From DASRHY01 sp046765875 (GTDB lineage Bacteria > Actinomycetota > Actinomycetes > Propionibacteriales > Kribbellaceae): a DNA stretch of 10,208 nucleotides. Both the position numbers and the translations under genes were made by a program. The stretch spans positions 1 through 10,208 of the forward strand of contig JBKPSJ010000197.1 of the NCBI GenBank assembly GCA_046765875.1, given 5' to 3'. Numbering within the stretch: the stretch's first letter is position 1; each line of letters starts with the position of its first letter. The notes beneath the pieces are model-generated. The model was not told the origin of the DNA. It saw only the letters and a list, made by a program, of their open reading frames with translations, and made no database searches. Shown here in pieces: positions 1 to 7,539 of the stretch.

Positions 1-1
1 G

Positions 2-2560
2 CAGTGGGTCCTGCTCGCGGCGGCGTTCGTGAACCAGGTGGTCACCGGTGAGACCGGTACGACGGTGGTGCTGGCCGGCCTGACCGTCTTCAACGCGGTC
101 ATCGGGCTGCGCCAGGAGGCGAAGGCGGAGGAGAGCGTCAAGGCGCTCGCGCAGATGATGCGGACGGTGGCGCGGGTACGACGCGACGGCCAGGCGATCG
201 AGATCGACGCCGAACAGCTCGTCGTCGGTGACGTCGTGCTGATGGAGGCCGGCAACCGGGTGCCCGCCGACGGTCGGCTGTACGTGACCGCGACGCTGGA
301 GATCGAGGAGGCCGCGCTCACCGGCGAGAGCCTGCCGGTCGGGAAGTCGACCGCCCCGGTGCCGGGTGAGAACGTGCCGCTCGGCGACCGGGTCTGCATG
401 GCGTACATGAACACCTCGGTCACCCGCGGCCGCGGCGAGATGATCGTCACCGCGACCGGTATGGCCACCGAGATCGGCCACATCGCCGAGATGCTCGCGA
501 ACACCGAGACGGACAAGACGCCGCTGCAGAAGCAGCTGGACAGCCTGTCGAAGATCATCGCCGCGATCGCCGGCGTCGCACTGATCCTGGTGGTGGTTCT
601 CGGCATAATCCGCGGTCAGTCGTTCGACACGTTGTTCATTACCGGAGTCGCGCTCGCGGTCGCGGCGATCCCGACCGGCCTGCCGGCCGTCGTGACCACG
701 CTGCTGTCGATGGGCACCCGCGAGATCGCCCGGCGCAACGCGATCGTCAAACGGCTGCCGGCGGTCGAGACGCTGGGCTCGACATCGGCGATCTGCTCGG
801 ACAAGACCGGCACCCTGACGCTGAACAAGATGACCGCTCGCGAGCTCGCTATCCCGGGCCAGAACCGGTTCAAGGTCACCGGCGAGGGCTATGGCATCGA
901 GGGCGAGATCAAGCACGTCGGCGGGGAGAACTTCGATCTGGATCCGTACCTGCTGCCGATGATCCTGTGTGCGGATGCCGTGCTCGACGGCGACAACCTG
1001 ATCGGCGACCCGACCGAGGGGGCGCTGATCGTGCTGGGGGCCAAGGGCGGCCTGGACGTCGACGACACCCGGGCCAGTCACCCGCGGATCGGCGAGGTGC
1101 CGTTCGACTCCGAGTACAAGTTCATGGCCACCTTCCACAACATGACCGGCGACCATGGCCAGCCCGTGGTGCGCTGCTATGTGAAGGGCGCACCGGACGT
1201 TCTGATCTCCCGCGGCGGTTACTACCGCTCGCCGGACGGCACCCAGGTACCGGTGACCGACGAGAACCGGCACCTCGCGCTGGAGGCGAACGACCGGATC
1301 GCCGAGGCCGGCGAGCGGGTCATGGTCGTGGCCCAGCGCGATCTCGACCCGGCCGAGTTCGAGGCCGCGCGCGACAACCTGATCAGTGTCGTCAACGACC
1401 TCACCCTGCTGGCTATGGTCGGCATCGTCGACCCGCCACGGCCGGAGGCGAAGGCCGCCATCGCCGAGTGCCACGCGGCCGGCATCCGGGTGCGGATGAT
1501 CACCGGCGACCACGCGACCACGGCCGCCGCGATCGCAGGCGAGCTCGGTATCGAGGGGCGCGCCGTGACCGGCACCGCGTTCGCCGCGATGAGCGACGAC
1601 GAGTTGCTCGCGCAGCTGGACGACATCGGCGTCGTCGCCCGGGTGGCGCCGGAGGACAAGATCCGGCTGGTCCAGCTGCTCAAACGCCAGGACAACGTCG
1701 TCGCGATGACCGGAGACGGGGTGAACGACGCCCCGGCGCTGAAGGCGGCCGACATCGGTGTCGCGATGGGCATCACCGGCACCGAGGTGTCGAAGGAAGC
1801 CGCGGTGATGATCCTCACCGACGACAACTTCGCCACGATCGTGAATGCGGTCTCCTATGGCCGCGCCCTGTACGACAACCTCCTCAAGTACCTGCGGTTC
1901 CAGATGTCGACGCTGGTCGCGTACATCGCGATCTTCATCGGCGCCGGCATCTTCAGCATCGCGGACGGGGTGCCGCTGAATCCGCTGCAGATCCTGTGGA
2001 TCAACATGATCATCGACATCCCGATCGCGATCGCGCTCGGCTTCGACGTCCCGACCAAGGGCCTGATGGAACGGCGGCCACGGCCGGTCGGCGCGCCGGT
2101 GCTGTCCCGGGGCCAGTGGATCCGGCTGTGCATACAGGGCGCGGTGATGACGGTCGGCGCGCTGGTCGCGTACCAGATCGGTGAGTCGATGGGCGACAAG
2201 ATCCTTGCGAGCACAATGCTGCTGACCAGCCTGTCGCTGTTCCATGTCGCGGCCGGCTGGCTGTCGCGCGACCAGTACAACACCATCTTCGACCGGGATG
2301 CGATCCCGGGCCCGGCACAGCTGAAGCGCTACGGTATCGCCGTACTGGCGATCATCGCGGTGACCGGTATCGGCCTGCTGCAGCGGATCTTCGGCACCAC
2401 CTCACTGGACTTCAGCCAATGGGCGATCTGCGTCGGCCTCGCCGCCAGCCTGGTGGTGGTCGAGGAAGCCATCAAGTTCGTGCTCCGGCGCCGTACCCGC
2501 CCACAGCCCGTCGAGGCGGTCCAACCCGCACCGGCGATCCAACCAGCCCCGACGCACTGA
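2..2560 (+). CDS. Type II (SERCA-like/CtpF-like) cation-transporting P-type ATPase, 5'-truncated by window edge
   Basis: This integral membrane pump couples ATP hydrolysis to cation transport through a phospho-aspartate intermediate. The frame is open from the first bases (QWVLLAAAF precedes the first in-window GTG at 29), so the true start lies upstream and M1 and part of M2 are missing. Visible landmarks: actuator TGES (320-331); M4 PTGLP (671-685); phosphorylation motif DKTGTLT (800-820, Asp at 800-802); nucleotide-domain KGAPD (1184-1198); TGD (1502-1510); hinge TGDGVND (1709-1729); M5-M6 with NMIID (2003-2017); then four more C-terminal membrane segments and a Pro/Ala-rich tail. The catalytic parts look intact, so the enzyme should be active. 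The ion is uncertain: several residues equivalent to SERCA Ca2+ ligands differ (Thr in PTGLP for Glu309, Leu and Tyr in M5, Ile in M6, His in M8), while the M6 Asn and Asp remain. It ends 19 nt before arcB on the same strand, so co-transcription is likely. Mycobacterial CtpF is a family relative linked to hypoxia; any such link here is inference. Confidence 0.95.
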   Translation, partial: QWVLLAAAFVNQVVTGETGTTVVLAGLTVFNAVIGLRQEAKAEESVKALAQMMRTVARVRRDGQAIEIDAEQLVVGDVVLMEAGNRVPADGRLYVTATLEIEEAALTGESLPVGKSTAPVPGENVPLGDRVCMAYMNTSVTRGRGEMIVTATGMATEIGHIAEMLANTETDKTPLQKQLDSLSKIIAAIAGVALILVVVLGIIRGQSFDTLFITGVALAVAAIPTGLPAVVTTLLSMGTREIARRNAIVKRLPAVETLGSTSAICSDKTGTLTLNKMTARELAIPGQNRFKVTGEGYGIEGEIKHVGGENFDLDPYLLPMILCADAVLDGDNLIGDPTEGALIVLGAKGGLDVDDTRASHPRIGEVPFDSEYKFMATFHNMTGDHGQPVVRCYVKGAPDVLISRGGYYRSPDGTQVPVTDENRHLALEANDRIAEAGERVMVVAQRDLDPAEFEAARDNLISVVNDLTLLAMVGIVDPPRPEAKAAIAECHAAGIRVRMITGDHATTAAAIAGELGIEGRAVTGTAFAAMSDDELLAQLDDIGVVARVAPEDKIRLVQLLKRQDNVVAMTGDGVNDAPALKAADIGVAMGITGTEVSKEAAVMILTDDNFATIVNAVSYGRALYDNLLKYLRFQMSTLVAYIAIFIGAGIFSIADGVPLNPLQILWINMIIDIPIAIALGFDVPTKGLMERRPRPVGAPVLSRGQWIRLCIQGAVMTVGALVAYQIGESMGDKILASTMLLTSLSLFHVAAGWLSRDQYNTIFDRDAIPGPAQLKRYGIAVLAIIAVTGIGLLQRIFGTTSLDFSQWAICVGLAASLVVVEEAIKFVLRRRTRPQPVEAVQPAPAIQPAPTH

Positions 2561-2562
2561 CT

Positions 2563-2570
2563 GAGGAAGG
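2563..2570 (+). promoter_or_regulatory. Ribosome binding site of arcB
   Basis: The purine-rich run GAGGAAGG lies 9 nt before the ATG at 2580, inside the 19-nt gap after the ATPase stop. It supports this start. The gap has no room for an independent promoter, which favours read-through from the ATPase gene. Confidence 0.7.
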
Positions 2571-2579
2571 TACCGCGTC

Positions 2580-3581
2580 ATGTCCTTCAATCTGCGAAAC
2601 CGCTCTTTCCTCAAGGAGCTCGACTTCACCCCGGAAGAACTCAAGCACCTCCTGCGGCTGTCAGCTCAGCTGAAGGCGGCCAAGTACGGCGGCTACGAGC
2701 AACAGCAGATGGCCGGAAAGAACATCGCGCTGATCTTCGAGAAGACGTCGACCCGGACCCGGACGGCCTTCGAGGTCGCCGCCAAGGACCAGGGCGCACA
2801 CGTCACCTACCTCGAGCCCAGCGGCTCGCAGATCGGGCACAAGGAGTCGATGAAGGACACCGCCCGCGTTCTCGGCCGTACGTTCGACGGGATCGAGTAC
2901 CGGGGTTTCTCGCAGGCCAGTGTGGAGATCCTGGCCGAGTTCTCCGGCGTGCCGGTGTGGAACGGGCTGACCGACGAGTTCCATCCGACCCAGATCCTCG
3001 CCGACGTTCTGACCATGACCGAGCACTCGCCCAAGCACCTCAACGAGATCGCGTACTGCTACCTGGGTGACGCCCGTAACAACATGGGCAACTCGCTGAT
3101 GGTCGCCGGCTGCAAGTTCGGGATGGATGTGCGGCTGTGCGCGCCCGAGCACCTGTGGCCGCACGACGACCTGGTCAAGACCTGCCGGTCGATCGCGGAG
3201 CAGACCGGTGCCCGGCTGACGCTGACCGCCGACGTGGACGAGGGTGTCAGCGGCGTCGACTACCTGTACACCGACGTGTGGGTGTCGATGGGGGAGGACA
3301 AGAGCGTCTGGGCGGAACGGATCGAGCTGCTCAAGCCGTATCAGATCAACATGGACGTGGTCCGGCGTACCGGCAACCCCAACGTCAGGTTCCTGCACTG
3401 TCTGCCGGCATTCCACAACCGCGAGACCAAGGTCGGCCAGGAGATCTACGAGACCTACGGGCTCGACGGCATGGAGGTCACCGACGACGTGTTCGAGTCG
3501 CCGTACTCGATCGTCTTCGACCAGGCCGAGAACCGGATGCACACCATCAAGGCCGTCATGGTGGCCACCCTCGGCGACTGA
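2580..3581 (+). CDS. arcB: Ornithine carbamoyltransferase, probably catabolic
   Basis: Cytoplasmic enzyme interconverting citrulline plus phosphate with ornithine plus carbamoyl phosphate; in the ADI pathway it runs toward carbamoyl phosphate. At 333 residues it has full family length. Visible motifs: carbamoyl-phosphate loop STRTR (residues 57-61), HPTQ (135-138), GDARNNMGNS (163-172) at the domain hinge and ornithine-domain start, DVWVSMG (232-238, SMG ornithine loop), and HCLP (273-276) with the reactive Cys. The C-terminal ENRMHTIKA segment carries the conserved Arg (319). Lying directly between an ATPase and carbamate kinase/arginine deiminase genes, with no arginine-biosynthesis neighbours, argues for the catabolic ArcB role over anabolic ArgF. 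That assignment is from context; sequence motifs alone do not separate the two. The stop is 13 nt before the arcC start. Confidence 0.96.
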   Translation: MSFNLRNRSFLKELDFTPEELKHLLRLSAQLKAAKYGGYEQQQMAGKNIALIFEKTSTRTRTAFEVAAKDQGAHVTYLEPSGSQIGHKESMKDTARVLGRTFDGIEYRGFSQASVEILAEFSGVPVWNGLTDEFHPTQILADVLTMTEHSPKHLNEIAYCYLGDARNNMGNSLMVAGCKFGMDVRLCAPEHLWPHDDLVKTCRSIAEQTGARLTLTADVDEGVSGVDYLYTDVWVSMGEDKSVWAERIELLKPYQINMDVVRRTGNPNVRFLHCLPAFHNRETKVGQEIYETYGLDGMEVTDDVFESPYSIVFDQAENRMHTIKAVMVATLGD

Positions 3582-3583
3582 GT

Positions 3584-3588
3584 AGGAG
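3584..3588 (+). promoter_or_regulatory. Ribosome binding site of arcC
   Basis: AGGAG sits 6 nt before the ATG at 3595, in the 13-nt gap after the arcB stop. It supports translation initiation at that ATG and a shared mRNA with arcB. Confidence 0.7.
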
Positions 3589-3594
3589 ACCGGC

Positions 3595-4515
3595 ATGCGT
3601 GTCGTGATCGCTCTCGGCGGCAACGCCCTGCTCAAGCGGGGCGAGCCGATGACCGCCGAGAAGCAGCGCGGGAACGTACGGATCGCGGCTCCGGCACTCG
3701 CCGGGGTCGCTGCTACGCACCAGTTGGTGCTCTCACACGGCAACGGTCCGCAGGTCGGCCTGCTGGCGTTGCAGGCCGCGTCGTACGCCGACGTCGAGCC
3801 CTACCCGCTCGACGTCCTCGGTGCGCAGTCGGAGGGCATGATCGGGTACGTCCTGGAGCAGGAGCTCGGCAACGAGCTCCCCCAGGAGGTGCCGCTGGCA
3901 ACGATCCTGACCATGGTCGAGGTCGACGCCACCGATCCCGCCTTCGGCAATCCGACGAAGTTCGTCGGCCCGGTATACACCAAGGACGAGGCCGACGAGC
4001 TCGCGCAGGCGAAGAGCTGGACGTTCCGCGAGGACGGGACCTACTGGCGACGCGTCGTCCCGTCGCCGAAGCCGCGGCGGATCTTCGAGATCCGGCCGAT
4101 CCGCTGGCTGCTCGACAACGGCGTGATCGTGATCTGCGCCGGAGGCGGCGGCGTACCGACGATGTTCGACCCTCAGAACAACCGCCGGCTCATGGGCGTC
4201 GAGGCCGTGATCGACAAGGACCTGGCCAGCGAGTTGCTGGCGCGCGAGGTCGGGGCCGACCTGCTGGTGATGGCGACCGACGTCGACGCCGTGTACGCCG
4301 ACTGGGGTACGCCGCAGCAACGGCGGCTCGACCGGGTTACTCCGGCCGAGCTGAGGGAGCAGCCGTTCGCGGCGGGCTCGATGGGTCCCAAGGTCGAGGC
4401 CGCCGCGCAGTTCGTCGAGCGGACCGGGAAGCGTGCCGCGATCGGCGCCCTCGCAGACATCGAGGCGATCGTCGACGGCAAGGCCGGCACCCAGGTGACC
4501 ACGGACGCCGGCTGA
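3595..4515 (+). CDS. arcC: Carbamate kinase
   Basis: Cytoplasmic kinase of the amino-acid-kinase fold that transfers phosphate from carbamoyl phosphate to ADP. It is the ATP-yielding last step of arginine fermentation; carbamate then decays to CO2 and NH3. Its 306 residues match the family's usual length (about 300-315). Visible motifs: GGNAL (8-12), HGNGPQVG (48-55), SEGMIGY (79-85), RRVVPSPKP (152-160), the glycine-rich CAGGGGVP (181-188), IDKDLAS (206-212), MATDVDAVY (226-234) and GSMGPKVEA (261-269), covering substrate-, Mg- and nucleotide-binding parts of the fold. The start is set by the AGGAG just upstream. The gene lies between arcB and arcA on the same strand with short gaps, so the three enzymes form one pathway operon. 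I see no truncation or missing key motif. Confidence 0.96.
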   Translation: MRVVIALGGNALLKRGEPMTAEKQRGNVRIAAPALAGVAATHQLVLSHGNGPQVGLLALQAASYADVEPYPLDVLGAQSEGMIGYVLEQELGNELPQEVPLATILTMVEVDATDPAFGNPTKFVGPVYTKDEADELAQAKSWTFREDGTYWRRVVPSPKPRRIFEIRPIRWLLDNGVIVICAGGGGVPTMFDPQNNRRLMGVEAVIDKDLASELLAREVGADLLVMATDVDAVYADWGTPQQRRLDRVTPAELREQPFAAGSMGPKVEAAAQFVERTGKRAAIGALADIEAIVDGKAGTQVTTDAG

Positions 4516-4531
4516 CCGGCCGGGTCCGAAC

Positions 4532-4537
4532 AGGAGG
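4532..4537 (+). promoter_or_regulatory. Ribosome binding site of arcA, decides between two adjacent ATGs
   Basis: A perfect AGGAGG precedes tandem ATG codons at 4540 and 4543. The spacing is 2 nt to the first and 5 nt to the second. The second is within the normal range and gives the protein beginning MATLGVHSE, so I prefer 4543. Confidence 0.75.
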
Positions 4538-4542
4538 ACATG

Positions 4543-5802
4543 ATGGCGACGTTGGGAGTCCACTCGGAGGTCGGCAAGCTCCGCAAGGTGATGGTGCACC
4601 GGCCGGAGCTGAGCTTGCAGCGGCTGACCCCGACGAACCACGACGACTTGTTGTTCGACGATGTGCTCTGGGTCGAACGGGCGCAATACGAGCACGACCA
4701 GTTCGTCGAGCGGATGCGTGAGCGTGACGTCGAGGTCTATCTGCTGCGCGATCTGCTCGCCGAGGCGCTCAGCGCCAGCGACGAGTGCCGGCGCCGGCTG
4801 ATCGAGCTGACGGCATCGGAGTACACCGTCGGGGTGTCCCTGGTCGACACGATCCGTTCGGCACTGTGGGAGATGAAGCCCGACCAGCTCGCGACGCACA
4901 TGATCGGTGGGCTGACGGTGGCCGAGTCCGGCGTCGACCCCGGGAAGTTCCGCTCAACGTCACTGCCCGCCGCTGCGCTCACCGATGAGAGCACGTTCGT
5001 GCTGCCGCCATTGCCGAACACGCTGTTCACCCGAGATTCGTCGTGCTGGATCTACGGCGGGGTCTCGATCAACCCGATGTACTGGCCGGCCCGCCGGCTC
5101 GAGGCGTACAACGTCGCCGCGATCTACCGCTACCACCCGATGTTCGCAGACGCCGAGTTCGACTACTGGTACCCGGAGTTGGGCGACGACGGGCGGTTCA
5201 ACGCCGTCGACTTCGGCCGGTCCTCGCTGGAGGGTGGCGACGTACAGCCGATCGGCAACGGTACCGTGCTGATCGGGATGAGCGAGCGTACCCAGGCCCG
5301 GATGATCGAGCTGATCGCCAAGGCGCTGTTCGAGAAGGGCGCCGCCGAGCGGGTCATCGCGGTGGTGATGACCAAGGACCGCGCGCACATGCACCTGGAC
5401 ACGGTGTTCACCCTGCTCGACCGGGACAAGGCGACGGCGTACCCGAAGGTCATCGGCGGGGTCCGCGCGATCAGCCTGCGGCCCGGTACCGGGGGCGGCT
5501 TCGACGTCACCGAGGAGGAGGGGTTCCTGCCCGCCGTCGCGGACGCGCTCGGGGTGCCTGACCTGCACGTGGTGGAGACCGGTGGTGACGCGTACCAGCA
5601 GGAGCGCGAGCAATGGGACGACGGGAACAACGTCGTCGCGCTCGAACCCGGCGTGGTGGTGGCGTACGAGCGCAACACCTACACGATCGACAAGATGCGC
5701 AAGGCCGGCGTCGAGGTCATCACGATCGAAGGATTCGAGTTGGGTAAGGGCCGCGGAGGCGGGCACTGCATGACCTGCCCGCTGCTGCGCGACCCGCTGT
5801 AA
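4543..5802 (+). CDS. arcA: Arginine deiminase
   Basis: Cytoplasmic hydrolase of the guanidino-group-modifying (pentein) fold that converts L-arginine to L-citrulline and ammonia, the entry step of the ADI pathway. It has 419 residues from the preferred ATG at 4543 (420 from 4540), close to the 405-420 typical of bacterial ArcA. The catalytic set known from the Pseudomonas enzyme can be placed: Asp in FTRDSS (165), Glu in SLEGGD (230), His and Asp in HMHLDTVF (284 and 286), and the nucleophilic Cys in GGGHCMTCP (409), preceded by the Arg of GRGGGH. The N-terminal GVHSEVGKLRKVMVHRP is also characteristic. All core residues are present, so an active enzyme is expected. A 21-nt gap separates its TAA from the next small ORF. 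In this operon it is last of the enzyme genes, whereas arcA commonly precedes arcB and arcC. Confidence 0.97.
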   Translation: MATLGVHSEVGKLRKVMVHRPELSLQRLTPTNHDDLLFDDVLWVERAQYEHDQFVERMRERDVEVYLLRDLLAEALSASDECRRRLIELTASEYTVGVSLVDTIRSALWEMKPDQLATHMIGGLTVAESGVDPGKFRSTSLPAAALTDESTFVLPPLPNTLFTRDSSCWIYGGVSINPMYWPARRLEAYNVAAIYRYHPMFADAEFDYWYPELGDDGRFNAVDFGRSSLEGGDVQPIGNGTVLIGMSERTQARMIELIAKALFEKGAAERVIAVVMTKDRAHMHLDTVFTLLDRDKATAYPKVIGGVRAISLRPGTGGGFDVTEEEGFLPAVADALGVPDLHVVETGGDAYQQEREQWDDGNNVVALEPGVVVAYERNTYTIDKMRKAGVEVITIEGFELGKGRGGGHCMTCPLLRDPL

Positions 5803-5823
5803 GTTCGCCGGAGGGGGAGTGCC

Positions 5824-5970
5824 ATGAACGTGGTCCTCAGCTGGGTGCTGGCGGTGCTGAGCGCCCTATTGCTTGTGGGGCTGGTCGCCTACGCCCGTGG
5901 TCATGAGCATCACCGCGGCAACGAGGTGGGTGCGTACCCGGCGCTCGTCGTGATCGTCACGGCGAGCTGA
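5824..5970 (+). CDS. Small membrane-protein candidate (48 aa), unknown function
   Basis: This short frame fills the gap between arcA and the antiporter gene. A strong purine-rich ribosome binding site (GGAGG at 5810-5814, GGAG at 5816-5819) precedes the ATG. The protein starts MNVVLSWVLAVLSALLLVG, a hydrophobic stretch at about residues 3-23 that looks like one membrane span. A charged, His-rich segment (RGHEHHRGNEVG, 25-36) follows, then a short hydrophobic end. Codon third positions are about 85% G or C by hand count, as expected for a real gene here. Its TGA is 9 nt before the NhaC-family ATG, so it is placed for co-translation. I do not recognise a family. It may be an accessory subunit of an adjacent transporter, or an unrelated small protein; placement is the only functional hint. 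Confidence 0.65.
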   Translation: MNVVLSWVLAVLSALLLVGLVAYARGHEHHRGNEVGAYPALVVIVTAS

Positions 5971-5979
5971 GGCCACGCG

Positions 5980-7539
5980 ATGTCCACGGCGGACGCGGGC
6001 CCGTCCGGCCCGGAGCTTGCCAGCGCCTCGCGACGCGCGCCCCGAGCACCGACACTTCTCGACGCGATCCTTCCCGTGATCGTGCTGATCCTGCTGCTGA
6101 TCATGACGATCGTGTTGTTCGGGATCGACGCGACAAACGGTCCGCTGCAGGTCGCCCTGCTGCTCAGCGCGGCGTTCGCGAGCCTGATCGCATTCAAGAA
6201 CGGCCACTCGGTGGCGTCGGTCGCCGATGCGGCGGTCGGCGGGGTCACCTCGGCGATCGGTGCCATCTTCATCCTGCTCGCGGTCGGTTCGCTGATCGGC
6301 ACCTGGAACATGGCCGGCACGATCCCGACGATCGTCGACTACGGCATCCAACTGGTCAGCCCGACCTGGTTCTACCTGGCCGCGACCATCGTGTGCGCCC
6401 TGGTCGGAACCATCACCGGCAGTTCGTGGACCACGGCCGGCACGCTGGGAGTCGCGTTCGTTGGCATGGCCAAGGTGATGGGCCTGTCGCCGGACATCGC
6501 CGCCGGCGCGGTCATCTGCGGCGCGTACTTCGGCGACAAGATGACCCCGCTGTCGGAGACGACGATCCTCACGCCGCAGCTCGTCGGCGGCGGACTGACC
6601 GTCGGCGAGCACATCCGCAACATGTTCTGGACCGCGGGTCCGGCGCTCGGGATCAGCTGCGTACTGTTCATCATCCTCGGCCTCAACGCCGAACCGAAGG
6701 GCGGCATCAGCACCGACGCCGCCCGGGCCGCGCTCGCGGACGCGTTCAACATCTCGCCGCTGAACCTGCTCCCACTGCTCATCCTCATCCTGTTCGCGAT
6801 ACTGCGATTCCCGCCGTTCCTATCGATCCTCGGATCGGCGCTCGCGGCGGCCGTGATGGCTCCCTTCACCCAGTGGGACGCGGTCAAGGCCTTCGTCAAC
6901 GATCCCGAGCTCGGCCCGTTCTCCACCGCCGTCCACGCCGCCTTCAGCGCGATGGCGACGGGGTTCGTCAGCCACTCGGGTGTCAAGCCGATCGACGACC
7001 TGTTCTCCCGGGGTGGGATGGCCAGCCTGCTGACCACGATCTGGCTGGTGCTGGGCGCGCTGTCGTTCGCGGCCGTAATGGAGCACGCCGGATTCCTCGC
7101 CCGGCTGCTGCGGCCGATCGTGGCCCGGGCCCGGCGGCGTGGCTCGCTGATCCTCGCGGTCAACGGGAGCGGCATCGGGCTGAACGTCATCGCCGGTGAC
7201 CAGTACGTCGCCATCGTGCTACCGGCCCGGATGTTCCGCACCGAGTTCGCCCGGCGTGGACTCGCCCCACAGGTGCTGTCCCGTGCGGTCGAGGACTCCG
7301 GGACGGTGACGTCGGTGCTGGTGCCCTGGAACACCTGCGGCGCCTACATCTCCGGCGTACTCGGCGTGTCGACGATCGCCTATCTGCCGTTCTGTTTCTT
7401 CAACCTGCTCAGTCCCGTGCTGGACGTTCTGTACGGGTTCATCGGCTTCAAGGTCCCCAAAGCCACCGGGCCCTGGGGCGATGTGCATGAGATCGACGAG
7501 CCGCCGCCGGCCGCCGCTCCGGAGGAGATTCCGCAATGA
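5980..7539 (+). CDS. NhaC-family Na+/H+ antiporter-like transporter
   Basis: This polytopic inner-membrane secondary transporter has 519 residues, a little longer than typical NhaC proteins because of a ~25-residue Ala/Ser/Pro-rich N-terminus before the first membrane span (about 27-47). Family hallmarks: GSLIGTW (103-109), GTITGSSWTTAGT (143-155), the signature GAYFGDKMTPLSETT (181-195), AGDQYVAIVLP (405-415) and SGTVTSVLVPWNTCG (440-454). The hydrophilic C-terminus ends in Pro/Ala/Glu. NhaC relatives exchange Na+ for H+, and at least one (MleN) couples malate/lactate exchange to ions, so the substrate cannot be fixed by family alone. Its place in an ADI operon suggests pH or ion balance while ammonia and ATP are made, or a role in substrate/product exchange; this is inference. 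The start has only a weak TGAGG 7 nt upstream, overlapping the stop of the small ORF. Its TGA overlaps the next ATG. Confidence 0.9.
   Translation: MSTADAGPSGPELASASRRAPRAPTLLDAILPVIVLILLLIMTIVLFGIDATNGPLQVALLLSAAFASLIAFKNGHSVASVADAAVGGVTSAIGAIFILLAVGSLIGTWNMAGTIPTIVDYGIQLVSPTWFYLAATIVCALVGTITGSSWTTAGTLGVAFVGMAKVMGLSPDIAAGAVICGAYFGDKMTPLSETTILTPQLVGGGLTVGEHIRNMFWTAGPALGISCVLFIILGLNAEPKGGISTDAARAALADAFNISPLNLLPLLILILFAILRFPPFLSILGSALAAAVMAPFTQWDAVKAFVNDPELGPFSTAVHAAFSAMATGFVSHSGVKPIDDLFSRGGMASLLTTIWLVLGALSFAAVMEHAGFLARLLRPIVARARRRGSLILAVNGSGIGLNVIAGDQYVAIVLPARMFRTEFARRGLAPQVLSRAVEDSGTVTSVLVPWNTCGAYISGVLGVSTIAYLPFCFFNLLSPVLDVLYGFIGFKVPKATGPWGDVHEIDEPPPAAAPEEIPQ
7521..7527 (+). promoter_or_regulatory. 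Ribosome binding site of the YfcC-family permease gene
   Basis: GGAGGAG lies 8 nt before the ATG at 7536 and is inside the coding region of the antiporter gene. The start and stop overlap as ATGA (7536-7539), the usual arrangement for translational coupling. Confidence 0.75.

Noticed and set aside
29..31. GTG at 29 as the start of the P-type ATPase
   Set aside because: The frame stays open upstream to the window edge and encodes hydrophobic residues fitting M2 of the pump. The N-terminal part of the family's length is missing, so the start is outside the window.
967..2184. 405-codon + strand frame inside the P-type ATPase gene
   Set aside because: Extremely Arg/Gly-rich translation in the wrong frame of a gene with intact catalytic motifs; no domain.
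4513..4530. Short GC-rich inverted sequence after arcC, considered as an internal terminator
   Set aside because: The stem is only about 4 bp with a mismatch and has no T tail, and it sits in a 27-nt gap inside a pathway operon.
4540..4542. First of the tandem ATGs as the arcA start
   Set aside because: It is only 2 nt from the AGGAGG, too close for usual initiation; the ATG at 4543 has 5-nt spacing.
3733..4899. Long - strand open frame (388 codons) opposite arcC and arcA
   Set aside because: It is antisense to two certain genes, has a low-complexity Arg/Asp/His/Leu composition and spans the arcC-arcA boundary. It is a shadow of third-position GC bias.
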